Assembly: GCA_003252395.1 (NCBI GenBank)
Contig: QKEL01000012.1
Span: 124,001 to 188,000, forward strand
Source: Spirochaetales bacterium
GTDB lineage: Bacteria > Spirochaetota > Spirochaetia > Treponematales > Treponemataceae
Length of the DNA: 64,000 nt
Direction of reading: 5' to 3'
Position numbers and translations under genes: made by a program. Each line of letters starts with the position of its first letter. Within the stretch, counting starts at the first letter, position 1. Positions 42,923-49,595 of this stretch are shown here, piece by piece. Below the pieces are notes generated by a model. That model ran no database searches and was not told the origin of the DNA. It saw only the letters and a program-made list of their open reading frames with translations.

Positions 42923-43281
42923 ACCCAATGCCCCTCCACGTCGGCCGCAACGATGGCCTTGAGGGTACCCGCGCGGAAGGCGGCGATCGCTTCCCGCACG
43001 GTCCCGCCCTCGGCGAGGAACACGGGTACCTTCGCGGCCTCCAGGACCTTGAAGGCTTTCGGCCCCGTGTGGCCGGTCACGAGCGCCCCGACGCCCGCGT
43101 TGACGACGTGCTGCGCCGCCTGGATTCCCGCGCCCTGCGCGGCCTCGAGGTTTTGCGTATTGTCCACGACGGCGAGCGCGTCGCCGTCAAGGTCGTAGAC
43201 GATAAACAGGGCGGCGCGCCCGAACCGTAGGTCAATCCGATCGTCGAGCGTCGGTCCCGATGAACTAATGGCGATTTTCAT
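42919..43281 (-). CDS. NifX-like protein, probable orange-protein homologue
   Basis: 120 residues from ATG 43281 (AAGGAG 8 nt upstream). The family core is MKIAISSSGPTLDDRIDLRFGR, VVDNTQNLEAAQGAGIQAAQ, GALVTGHTGPKAF; the arrangement ARFGRxxxF, DNxxN, GxGIQAAQ is that of the ORP/NifX proteins rather than nitrogenase NifX. In Desulfovibrio ORP binds an unusual Mo-Cu sulfide cluster. It is flanked by another NifX-like gene and the first MinD-type ATPase. Confidence 0.92.
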   Translation of the reverse strand: MKIAISSSGPTLDDRIDLRFGRAALFIVYDLDGDALAVVDNTQNLEAAQGAGIQAAQHVVNAGVGALVTGHTGPKAFKVLEAAKVPVFLAEGGTVREAIAAFRAGTLKAIVAADVEGHWV

Positions 43282-43300
43282 GAGAGTATCTCCTTGTTTC

Positions 43301-43687
43301 CTATAGATTGAGCGATCCTCCGCGACCTCTCCGCCTGCAGCGGCGGCGGCGCGGACAGCCGCATCCCGGCATGGAAAACGGCGCCCCAATCAGGGTTCCG
43401 TCGTTCCAGGCCTCGATTACTTGCTCCACCGGCCCGGCTATAAACGAGATAATCTCGATGCCGCGGGAAATGAAGGCTTCCTCGTATTCATGGGACACCG
43501 CGCCGCACACGACCGTCGACACGCCCTTTTCCGCGAGAAAACGGGCCTTATCGGCGGCGCTCCAGCCCGGGAACCCGACAAGATCGCCGATCGAGCCGGA
43601 AGAATCGGCGTCGACGATAAGGCACCGTTCCGATGCGTCGAAGACGGGAGCGATTCTGTCATTCCAGACCGATAGGGCAAGTTTCAT
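43301..43687 (-). CDS. NifX-like protein with Cys/Arg-rich tail
   Basis: 128 residues from ATG 43687. NifX-family core (MKLALSVWNDRIAPVFDASE, VSTVVCGAVSHEYEEAF) followed by a tail GCGCPRRRRCRRRGRGGS in which closely spaced cysteines and arginines could bind metal or nucleic acid. First gene of the minus-strand ORP-type operon. A sigma-54 promoter has its -12 element so close (43700) that the predicted transcript begins one base before the ATG, so it is probably translated without a leader. Confidence 0.88.
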   Translation of the reverse strand: MKLALSVWNDRIAPVFDASERCLIVDADSSGSIGDLVGFPGWSAADKARFLAEKGVSTVVCGAVSHEYEEAFISRGIEIISFIAGPVEQVIEAWNDGTLIGAPFSMPGCGCPRRRRCRRRGRGGSLNL

Positions 43688-43699
43688 GGTTTTTAGTAA

Positions 43700-43714
43700 G
43701 CAATTTCCGTGCCA
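43700..43714 (-). promoter_or_regulatory. Sigma-54 promoter of the minus-strand ORP operon
   Basis: TGGCACGGAAATTGC, reading 43714 to 43700: GG at -24, ten bases, GC at -12, an essentially perfect match to TGGCACG-N4-TTGC. Predicted start at about 43688. Confidence 0.9.
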
Positions 43715-43760
43715 TCTCGAACAATCGCGCTGCGATGGGGTTTCTGGACGCGCGTCGCAG

Positions 43761-43805
43761 TGCGGAATCGCAACGCGAACGCAATGGATAATGCATATCC
43801 GCAAT
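43761..43805. promoter_or_regulatory. Upstream activator sites between the two sigma-54 promoters
   Basis: Two TGC-N6-GCA palindromes: TGCGGAATCGCA (43761-43772) and TGCATATCCGCA (43792-43803). The second extends to TGCATATCCGCAAT, almost identical to TGCATTTCCGCAAT at 45610-45623 before the activator gene. Positions 50-100 nt from both sigma-54 promoters suit an enhancer-binding activator. Confidence 0.65.
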
Positions 43806-43858
43806 CATTCCCGCCGTCCTTTCGCCTTCGCTCTCCCGGCGGGCGCAAAAAAAGTCGC

Positions 43859-43875
43859 TTGGCACGCTTATTGCA
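43859..43875 (+). promoter_or_regulatory. Sigma-54 promoter of the DUF5320 gene
   Basis: TTGGCACGCTTATTGCA: GG at 43861-43862, ten bases, GC at 43873-43874. Predicted start near 43886, leaving a 26-nt leader with GGAGGT before ATG 43912. Confidence 0.92.
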
Positions 43876-43911
43876 TGACGATGGGAAACTCTCAGCTAGA
43901 GGAGGTACACT

Positions 43912-44211
43912 ATGCCTAGAGGAAATGGAATGGGACCGCGGGGATGCGGTCCGATGACCGGCCGTGGCGCGGGTTTCTGCGCGGGATATGACGTTCCGGG
44001 GTACGCGAACGGCGGAGGCCGGGGCTTCGGAGGCCGGGGCTTCGGAGGCCGAGGCTTCGGAGGCCGACAACGAACGCGCGGGGCCCTTCCGACCGAATCG
44101 ATGGACGGGGAAGAAAAGGCATTCCTCGAGAACCGCGTCGCGATTCTCGCGCGCGAGCTCGATTACGCGAAGGGGCGGCTCGCCGAACTGACCGCGCCGA
44201 AAGAAACGTGA
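43912..44211 (+). CDS. DUF5320-type small protein with Gly-Arg-Phe repeats
   Basis: 99 residues. The opening PRGNGMGPRGCGPMTGRGAG with a following FCAGYDVPGY is the family signature; such proteins accompany NifX/MinD clusters in anaerobes. The middle has GGRGF four times, coded by a 15-bp tandem repeat (about 44026-44071). The C-terminus is a short coiled coil (EKAFLENRVAILARELDYAK). The Gly/Cys pattern suggests metal binding. Transcribed alone from its sigma-54 promoter, divergent from the rest of the cluster. Confidence 0.9.
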   Translation: MPRGNGMGPRGCGPMTGRGAGFCAGYDVPGYANGGGRGFGGRGFGGRGFGGRQRTRGALPTESMDGEEKAFLENRVAILARELDYAKGRLAELTAPKET

Positions 44212-44239
44212 CCGACGGCGGGCGATAGTCCCCGCGCGG

Positions 44240-45586
44240 CTATGGCCCGGTAATGCCGAACCGTTTCATTTTTCGCCACAGCGTCGCCTTATCCATGCCG
44301 AGCGCGGCGGCCGTCTCGGCGCGCCTCCATCCGTGCGCGTCGAGCGACGAGACGATGCATTCCCGCTCCGCCTCGTCGCGGACGCGCGCGACCTTCGCGG
44401 GGCCGGCTCCCGATAGCGCTTCCTTCAGGGAAACGACGGGAGTCAGCAATTCGGTCGGCAAGAGGTCCCGGCCGATGACGGGCGCGTCCGCGAGCACGAC
44501 CATGCGTTCCACGACGTTCTCGAGCTCGCGGATATTCCCCGGCCAATCATACGCGTAAAAGCGCGAGAATACCTCAGGCGCGAATCCGTCGATCTTTTTG
44601 TTCATCTTCGACGCAAAGGTCGAGAGAAAGCCCGAGGCGAGATCGGGTATGTCTTCCTTCCGGTCTTTCAGGGGAGGCAATGCGAGATTGATGACGTTAA
44701 CGCGATAAAAAAGGTCGCGCCGGAACGTTCCCTCGGCGATCAGGCCCGCAAGGTCCGCGTTCGTCGCCGAGACGAGGCGCACGTCCGCGCGCGCCGGCTT
44801 CGTGCCGCCGAGGGGCTCGTACTCCCGTTCCTGAAGGACGCGCAATAGCTTTACCTGCAAGGGAGGGGCAATATCGCCAATCTCGTCGAGAAAAAGGGTT
44901 CCGCCCTCGGCGAGCGCGAAGCGTCCCGGCTTGTCTCGGTCGGCGCCGGTGAAGGCGCCCTTCTTATAGCCAAAAAGCTCCGATTCCAGAAGGTTTTCGG
45001 GAATAGCGCCGCAATTCACCGCGACGAACGGCCCGTCCTTTCGGGGGCTCAGGGAATGGATGGCGCGCGCCAGCACTTCCTTGCCCGTGCCGGTCTCTCC
45101 CTGGATCAGGATCGAGCTCGTTGAGTCCGATACCGCGGGAAGCATCGCGAGAAGTTTCTCCAAGGAAGGGCTTTTGCTGCGAAAAACGGGGTTTGGCCCG
45201 CGGGAGGCAAGCTCCTTTTTCAGATTCTCAAGCTCGCTCAAATCACGAAAGGTCTCCGCGCCGCCGAGGACCCTGCCCCGCGCGTCCACGAGCAAGGCGG
45301 TCGATACGCTGATCGGGATCCGCCTGCCCTTTTTCGTCACGCAAAAGCCCGAACGGTCGACAAGCGGCTTCCCGGTCTTCATGGTACGCCGCAAGGGGCA
45401 TGAGGACTCGCACATGTTCGATTTAAATACCTCGAAGCAGTTCTGTCCGATCGCCTGCTTCCGGCTCACTCCGGTAATCTTCTCGGCAGCCCGGTTAAAC
45501 GAGGTTATCTTCCAATCCTCATCGACGGTAAACACCCCGTCAGAAATGCTTTCAAGGATATTCGCCGTCAGGTTTTCGTCGCTCAT
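44240..45586 (-). CDS. Sigma-54-dependent activator, PAS-AAA-Fis
   Basis: 448 residues. An N-terminal PAS domain (about 8-120) contains cysteines C50, C59, C63 and C82 (NMCESSCPL in the middle), suggesting redox or Fe-S sensing. The AAA domain has Walker A GETGTGKE, the sigma-54 contact loop GAFTGAD and Walker B FLDEIGD, then a Fis-type helix (AETAAALGMDKATLWRKMKR). In Desulfovibrio vulgaris two divergent orp operons are controlled by sigma-54 and a cognate activator (DVU2106); this gene and the two promoters match that plan. Leaderless promoter overlapping a TGC-N6-GCA site suggests autoregulation. Confidence 0.93.
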   Translation of the reverse strand: MSDENLTANILESISDGVFTVDEDWKITSFNRAAEKITGVSRKQAIGQNCFEVFKSNMCESSCPLRRTMKTGKPLVDRSGFCVTKKGRRIPISVSTALLVDARGRVLGGAETFRDLSELENLKKELASRGPNPVFRSKSPSLEKLLAMLPAVSDSTSSILIQGETGTGKEVLARAIHSLSPRKDGPFVAVNCGAIPENLLESELFGYKKGAFTGADRDKPGRFALAEGGTLFLDEIGDIAPPLQVKLLRVLQEREYEPLGGTKPARADVRLVSATNADLAGLIAEGTFRRDLFYRVNVINLALPPLKDRKEDIPDLASGFLSTFASKMNKKIDGFAPEVFSRFYAYDWPGNIRELENVVERMVVLADAPVIGRDLLPTELLTPVVSLKEALSGAGPAKVARVRDEAERECIVSSLDAHGWRRAETAAALGMDKATLWRKMKRFGITGP

Positions 45587-45593
45587 AATTGGA

Positions 45594-45623
45594 ATAATAG
45601 AGCCCTAATTGCATTTCCGCAAT
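45594..45623 (-). promoter_or_regulatory. Leaderless promoter and self-binding site of the activator
   Basis: TTGCGG (45622-45617), 17 nt, TATTAT (45599-45594), 7 nt before ATG 45586. The -35 lies within TGCATTTCCGCAAT (45610-45623), the same motif as between the sigma-54 promoters. Binding there should repress the gene. Confidence 0.6.
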
Positions 45624-45662
45624 ACCCTTCATTGCATATTCGATATAGTCCGTCAACGACGC

Positions 45663-45692
45663 TTGACAGCGTCGTTTTCATTGCTTTATGCT
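45663..45692 (+). promoter_or_regulatory. Promoter of the thrS T-box leader
   Basis: TTGACA (45663-45668), 18 nt, TATGCT (45687-45692); start predicted near 45699. An ACGACGCT/AGCGTCGT inverted repeat overlaps the -35. Confidence 0.65.
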
Positions 45693-45698
45693 CCGTGC

Positions 45699-46032
45699 AA
45701 CGGCACAGACGGAGACGAGTAGGAGAACCACCGTTTAACAGGGACCGCGCGACGAGACTGAGAGCGCGCGGGAAACAGGATCGTCCGAAAACCACTCCCG
45801 AGCCGCGCAGGGTAAAGGGCATCGCGCGCGATCGCGTATCGCGCGGGCGAGGTCCGAGTATCCGGCGCCGTTAATCCACGTTACGGATGAAGAGCGCGGC
45901 CGCCGTCATGGCGAGCCGAAGCAGGGTGGAACCGCGAAAGAGAGCCGAACCTTCGGGCCTTTCGTCCTTGCCGACAATCCGGACACGCGCGTCCCGATTC
46001 AGGCGATGACGCGATGCCCGAAGGTTTTTTTT
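45699..46032 (+). promoter_or_regulatory. Threonine T-box riboswitch
   Basis: Uncharged tRNA-Thr should bind and prevent termination ahead of thrS. Stem I begins GACGGAGACGAGTAGG, including the AGTA bulge (45718-45721). The specifier is ACC, a Thr codon, at 45791-45793 in GAAAACCACTCC. The T-box itself, AGGGTGGAACCGCG, is at 45923-45936. The terminator pairs CCTTCGGGC (45950-45958) with GCCCGAAGG (46016-46024), followed by eight Ts (46025-46032). All hallmark elements are present and in order. Confidence 0.95.
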
Positions 46033-46052
46033 ATCCCGTGAGGAGGTTTCAT

Positions 46053-47804
46053 ATGGGAGCGACAATCGACGAAGGCCTTGAGACGGTCAGGCATTCCCTC
46101 TCGCACGTAATGGCCGAGGCCGTTACCGCCCTTTTCCCCGGCACCAAGTTCGGCGTCGGGCCGGCCATCGAAAACGGCTTTTACTACGACATGGAAACCC
46201 CGCGTCCGCTCACCGACGAGGACCTCCCCGCCATCGAGTCCGCCATGAGGAAGATCGTCAACGAGGGCCGCGAGTTCGTCCGGCGCGAGGTATCGCGCGA
46301 CGAGGCAAAAAAGCTCTTCGCCGAACAGCCTTTCAAGCTCGAGCTCATCGACGATCTTCCCGAAGGCGAGACCATATCGGTGTACGAGCAGGGCGCGTTC
46401 CGCGACCTCTGCAGGGGCCCCCACGTCGCGTCGACGAAGGAGCTCAACGCGCAGAGTTTCAAGCTAACCAAGATCGCGGGCGCCTACTGGCGCGGCGACG
46501 AGAAACGGCCGATGCTCACCCGCGTCTACGGCATCGGCTTCCGCAAGCCGCTCGAGCTCGACGCCTACCTCAAGCTCCTCGAGGAGGCCGAGAAGCGCGA
46601 CAACCGCAAGCTCGGCAAGGAACTCGACCTCTTCTCCGTGCATGAGGAAGCGGGCCCCGGACTCGTGTACTGGCACCCGATGGGAGGCCGCTTCCGCGTC
46701 GCCCTCGAGTCCTGGTGGCGCGAAGAACACTACAAGAACGGCTACGAAATCCTCTTTACCCCGCACATCGGCAAATCCTGGCTCTGGGAGACGAGCGGTC
46801 ACCTTTCCTTCTATAAGGAGGGAATGTACTCGCCGATGGAGATCGACGAGGACGACTACTATATCAAGCCGATGAACTGCCCCTTCCACATCATGATCTA
46901 CAACAACGGCGCGCACTCCTACCGCGACCTGCCCTTACGCTGGGCGGAACTCGGCACCGTCTACCGCTACGAGCGCTCTGGTACCCTCCACGGCCTCATG
47001 CGCGTGCGCGGCTTCACCCAGGACGACGCGCACATCATCTGCACGCCCGAGCAGATCGAGGACGAGATATCCGAAGTCCTTCGATTCTCGCTTTCCATGC
47101 ACAAGACCCTCGGTTTCCCCGAGATCAAGGCCTACCTCGCGACCCGGCCCGCGGGCGACGGCGCGGTCGGCGATCCGGCGATGTGGGATACCGCGCTCGT
47201 CTCGCTCAAGAAGGCGGTCGAGAAGCAAGGGATCCCCTTCGAGATGGACGAGGGCGGCGGCGCGTTTTACGGACCGAAGATCGACCTCAAGGTAAAGGAC
47301 GCGATTGGTCGAGAATGGCAGCTTACCACCATCCAGTTCGACTTCAACCTGCCCGAGCGGTTCAACATGACGTACGTCGACTCGGACGGCCAGAAAAAGA
47401 GGCCTTACATGGTGCATCGCGCCCTCCTCGGCTCGATTGAGCGTTTCTTCGGCGTGTACCTCGAGCACACCGCGGGCGCCTTCCCGCTCTGGCTCGCGCC
47501 CGAGCAGGCGGTCGTGATCCCGGTCGGCCACGGCTTTGACGACTACGCGAAATCGGTGCTCGCAAGACTTAAGGCCGCGGGCCTCAGAGCCTCGGCCGAC
47601 CTCGGCGACGACCGACTCAACGCGAAGATCCGCGACGCGCAGACGAAGAAGATCCCGTACATGCTCGTCGTCGGGCAAAAGGAAATGGAAGGGAACCAGG
47701 TCGCTCCGCGCGCCCGCGGCGGGGCGCAGCTTCAGGCGATGGGCGTCGACGAGTTCATCGCGCTCGCGAAGGCGAAGATCGAAGCGAAGGAATTGGGGCT
47801 GTAA
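46053..47804 (+). CDS. thrS: Threonyl-tRNA synthetase without TGS domain
   Basis: 583 residues from ATG 46053, with AGGAGG 6 nt upstream. It begins directly with the editing-type domain (HSLSHVMAEAVTALFPGTKF) and so lacks the N-terminal TGS domain of the E. coli enzyme. Class II motifs are present: motif 2 GTVYRYERSGTLHGLMRVRG, motif 3 region RALLGSIERFFGVYLEH, and the anticodon-binding domain at the C-terminus. It charges tRNA-Thr in the cytoplasm. Expression is governed by the T-box. The block of gene plus T-box may have been acquired together. Confidence 0.97.
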   Translation: MGATIDEGLETVRHSLSHVMAEAVTALFPGTKFGVGPAIENGFYYDMETPRPLTDEDLPAIESAMRKIVNEGREFVRREVSRDEAKKLFAEQPFKLELIDDLPEGETISVYEQGAFRDLCRGPHVASTKELNAQSFKLTKIAGAYWRGDEKRPMLTRVYGIGFRKPLELDAYLKLLEEAEKRDNRKLGKELDLFSVHEEAGPGLVYWHPMGGRFRVALESWWREEHYKNGYEILFTPHIGKSWLWETSGHLSFYKEGMYSPMEIDEDDYYIKPMNCPFHIMIYNNGAHSYRDLPLRWAELGTVYRYERSGTLHGLMRVRGFTQDDAHIICTPEQIEDEISEVLRFSLSMHKTLGFPEIKAYLATRPAGDGAVGDPAMWDTALVSLKKAVEKQGIPFEMDEGGGAFYGPKIDLKVKDAIGREWQLTTIQFDFNLPERFNMTYVDSDGQKKRPYMVHRALLGSIERFFGVYLEHTAGAFPLWLAPEQAVVIPVGHGFDDYAKSVLARLKAAGLRASADLGDDRLNAKIRDAQTKKIPYMLVVGQKEMEGNQVAPRARGGAQLQAMGVDEFIALAKAKIEAKELGL

Positions 47805-47825
47805 CGATGCCGAAACGAAGCGAAA

Positions 47826-47876
47826 CGGTTCCTTGAAGCTGCGCCTGGGCAGTAAACTAACTGCCTCGCGGAACCG
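47826..47876 (+). other. Nested hairpin after thrS
   Basis: Outer CGGTTCC/GGAACCG (47826-47832, 47870-47876) enclosing GGCAGT/ACTGCC (47848-47853, 47860-47865). It starts 21 nt past the stop and joins the terminator. Probably a 3' structure protecting the message; an unrecognised small RNA is possible. Confidence 0.4.
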
Positions 47877-47932
47877 GCGCCTCAAAAAAGAAAAGCCCAC
47901 CGAATGGTGGGCTTTTCTTTTTTGAGGCGCCG
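47875..47932. terminator. Bidirectional terminator, 27-bp perfect palindrome
   Basis: Arms 47875-47901 and 47906-47932 are exact reverse complements around GAAT. The core GCCCACC/GGTGGGC is flanked by AAAAAAGAAAA and TTTTCTTTTTT, so it ends both thrS and the convergent tRNA-Cys transcript. The outer 8 bp on the right are the last bases of the tRNA gene. Confidence 0.92.
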
Positions 47933-47996
47933 ATCAGAATCGAACTGATGCATAAAGGTTTTGCAGACCTCTCCCTTACCGCTTGGGTACGGCGCC
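47925..47996 (-). tRNA. tRNA-Cys (anticodon GCA)
   Basis: 72 nt, minus strand. Acceptor stem GGCGCCG/CGGCGCC, discriminator U as expected for Cys, D-arm CCCAAGCGGTAAGGG, anticodon stem-loop GAGGT-CTGCAAA-ACCTT with anticodon GCA, T-arm ATCAG-TTCGATT-CTGAT. CCA is not encoded. Upstream lies a near-perfect palindrome GATAGCACATATGTACTATC (48003-48022). Confidence 0.96.
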
Positions 47997-48151
47997 ATGT
48001 GCGATAGCACATATGTACTATCTTTTCTTTACGCCGCCCGCCGGAACCGTAGGTTCCAAGGACAGGCGCCATGTCTGATTAATATACCAATGTGGTAGGC
48101 TTTAGGCAAGGGGTTCTGTAAAAATTGCCCGTTATCGGGTATCATGTCTCC

Positions 48152-48604
48152 ATGTTCGAAATGAAACCCTCGCTTACCGCCAGCGTCACCGGCGACACGA
48201 TATCCTATACCCTGGTTTGGTCGCCGCTGAAAAAGGCGGACAAATACGAGATAAACGCCTCGGTCCCCTCCGTTTCCGGCCTCTTCGAGCTGTACCGGAT
48301 GGATGAACAAAAGAAACTGAACCTATTAACGGTAACCCACGCCTGGTACGGCGGCCTGAGAAGCCAACTGCGGGCCGCGGTAGATCCCGACGCGACCACG
48401 GATCCCCTCAGGCGTTCGCAGATAGAGAACCAGGAACTGTGGTTTCGCTACTGTCCCTCCGATTCCTTCGCCTCTATCCTCGACGCGGTTTGGTTCCTCC
48501 ACTGCGCCTATTTCCCCAAGGACGTGCGGGTCGAGCATTCGGGCCGCTACAAGACGATTCGCATGGCGGAGAAGGCGCCCGACAAGGTACACTGGCTTGA
48601 CTGA
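48152..48604 (+). CDS. Conserved-looking protein of unknown function
   Basis: 150 residues from ATG 48152; I do not recognise the family. TATCAT (48140-48145) ends 6 nt before this ATG, matching the leaderless pattern, whereas the longer frame from TTG 48125 would begin upstream of that promoter. The sequence is mixed alpha/beta with no signal peptide or membrane helix: SVTGDTISYTLVWSPLKKAD, HAWYGGLRSQLRAAV, WFLHCAYFPKDVRVEHSGRY. Followed by trxB on the same strand with its own promoter. Confidence 0.75.
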   Translation: MFEMKPSLTASVTGDTISYTLVWSPLKKADKYEINASVPSVSGLFELYRMDEQKKLNLLTVTHAWYGGLRSQLRAAVDPDATTDPLRRSQIENQELWFRYCPSDSFASILDAVWFLHCAYFPKDVRVEHSGRYKTIRMAEKAPDKVHWLD

Positions 48605-48626
48605 AAGCTAAAACCTTCCTTACATT
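48597..48626 (+). promoter_or_regulatory. Leaderless promoter of trxB
   Basis: TTGACT (48597-48602), 18 nt, TACATT (48621-48626), 6 nt before ATG 48633. The -35 overlaps the stop of the preceding gene. Confidence 0.65.
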
Positions 48627-48632
48627 GTTCTT

Positions 48633-49595
48633 ATGGAAACCATATACGATATGATAATCATCGGGGCCGGCGCGGCTGGCCTTTCGGCCGCGCAATACGC
48701 GGGACGGGCTAACCTTAAAACGCTCGTTATCGAGGAAAAATCCGAGGGCGGCCAGGCCGTGCTCATCGACCGGCTTGAAAACTATCCCGGCATTCTCGAT
48801 CCCGTCAACGGCTACGATTTCGCGGCGAACATGAAGGAACAGGCCGTCCGCTTCGGTGCCGAATTCGTATATGGAAAGGTTACGGGACTGGGCAAGAAAG
48901 ACGGCGTTTTCGTGATACCCATCGAATCGAGCGAGGAAAACCCCATCACCTATTCGACCCGGACCGTGGTTTTGGCCACGGGCGCCGAGCATCGGCACCT
49001 CGGGGTCCCCGGCGAGGAAGCCTACTACGGCCGCGGCGTATCCTACTGCGCGACCTGCGACGGGCCCTTTTTCCGGAACAAGCATATCGTGGTGGTGGGC
49101 GGCGGCGACGCGGCCTGCGACGAGGCGGGCTTCCTGGCCCACCTGACCGACCGGGTCACCATGGTCCACCGCCGAAACGCCTTTAGGGCGCAAAAATCCA
49201 TCGCCGAGCGCACCCTGCGCAACCCGCACATAAACGTGCGCTTCAATACCGTGGTGAAGGAAATTCTCGGGACCGACCAGGAATCGGGAAAGGTGACCTC
49301 GGTACTCCTCGAGAACGTCGAGACGGGCGCGAAGGAAGAACTCGCCTGCGACGCCGTGTTCATCTTCATCGGCATGAATCCCCGCACGGAACTGGTCACC
49401 CTCGCCAAAAAGGACGACGAGGGATACGTGCTGACCGACGAGGGGATGCAGACCTCCATCCATGGACTCTTCGCGGCGGGCGACATTCGATCCAAGCCCT
49501 TCCGCCAAATCGTTACCGCCACCTCCGACGGGGCGGTGGCGGCCCACTCCGCCTCGAACTGCATCGACGCGTCCATGTGCGGGGTCGGCTCGTGA
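48633..49595 (+). CDS. trxB: Thioredoxin reductase
   Basis: 320-residue flavoprotein that reduces thioredoxin with NADPH. FAD motif IIIGAGAAGLSAAQYAG near the N-terminus, redox-active pair Cys139/Cys142 in SYCATCDGPFF, NADPH-binding VVVGGGDAACDEAGFLA, and the C-terminal FAD motif LFAAGDIRSKPFRQ. Length and order match bacterial low-molecular-weight TrxB. Stop overlaps the next start as GTGA. Confidence 0.97.
   Translation: METIYDMIIIGAGAAGLSAAQYAGRANLKTLVIEEKSEGGQAVLIDRLENYPGILDPVNGYDFAANMKEQAVRFGAEFVYGKVTGLGKKDGVFVIPIESSEENPITYSTRTVVLATGAEHRHLGVPGEEAYYGRGVSYCATCDGPFFRNKHIVVVGGGDAACDEAGFLAHLTDRVTMVHRRNAFRAQKSIAERTLRNPHINVRFNTVVKEILGTDQESGKVTSVLLENVETGAKEELACDAVFIFIGMNPRTELVTLAKKDDEGYVLTDEGMQTSIHGLFAAGDIRSKPFRQIVTATSDGAVAAHSASNCIDASMCGVGS

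Noticed and set aside
43301-43687. NifX-like proteins as evidence for nitrogen fixation
   Set aside because: No nifHDK, nifE or nifN nearby; gene content matches the ORP-type cluster instead.
48125-48151. TTG start for the unknown 150-residue protein
   Set aside because: It lies upstream of the TATCAT -10 box that ends 6 nt before ATG 48152, and has no ribosome site.
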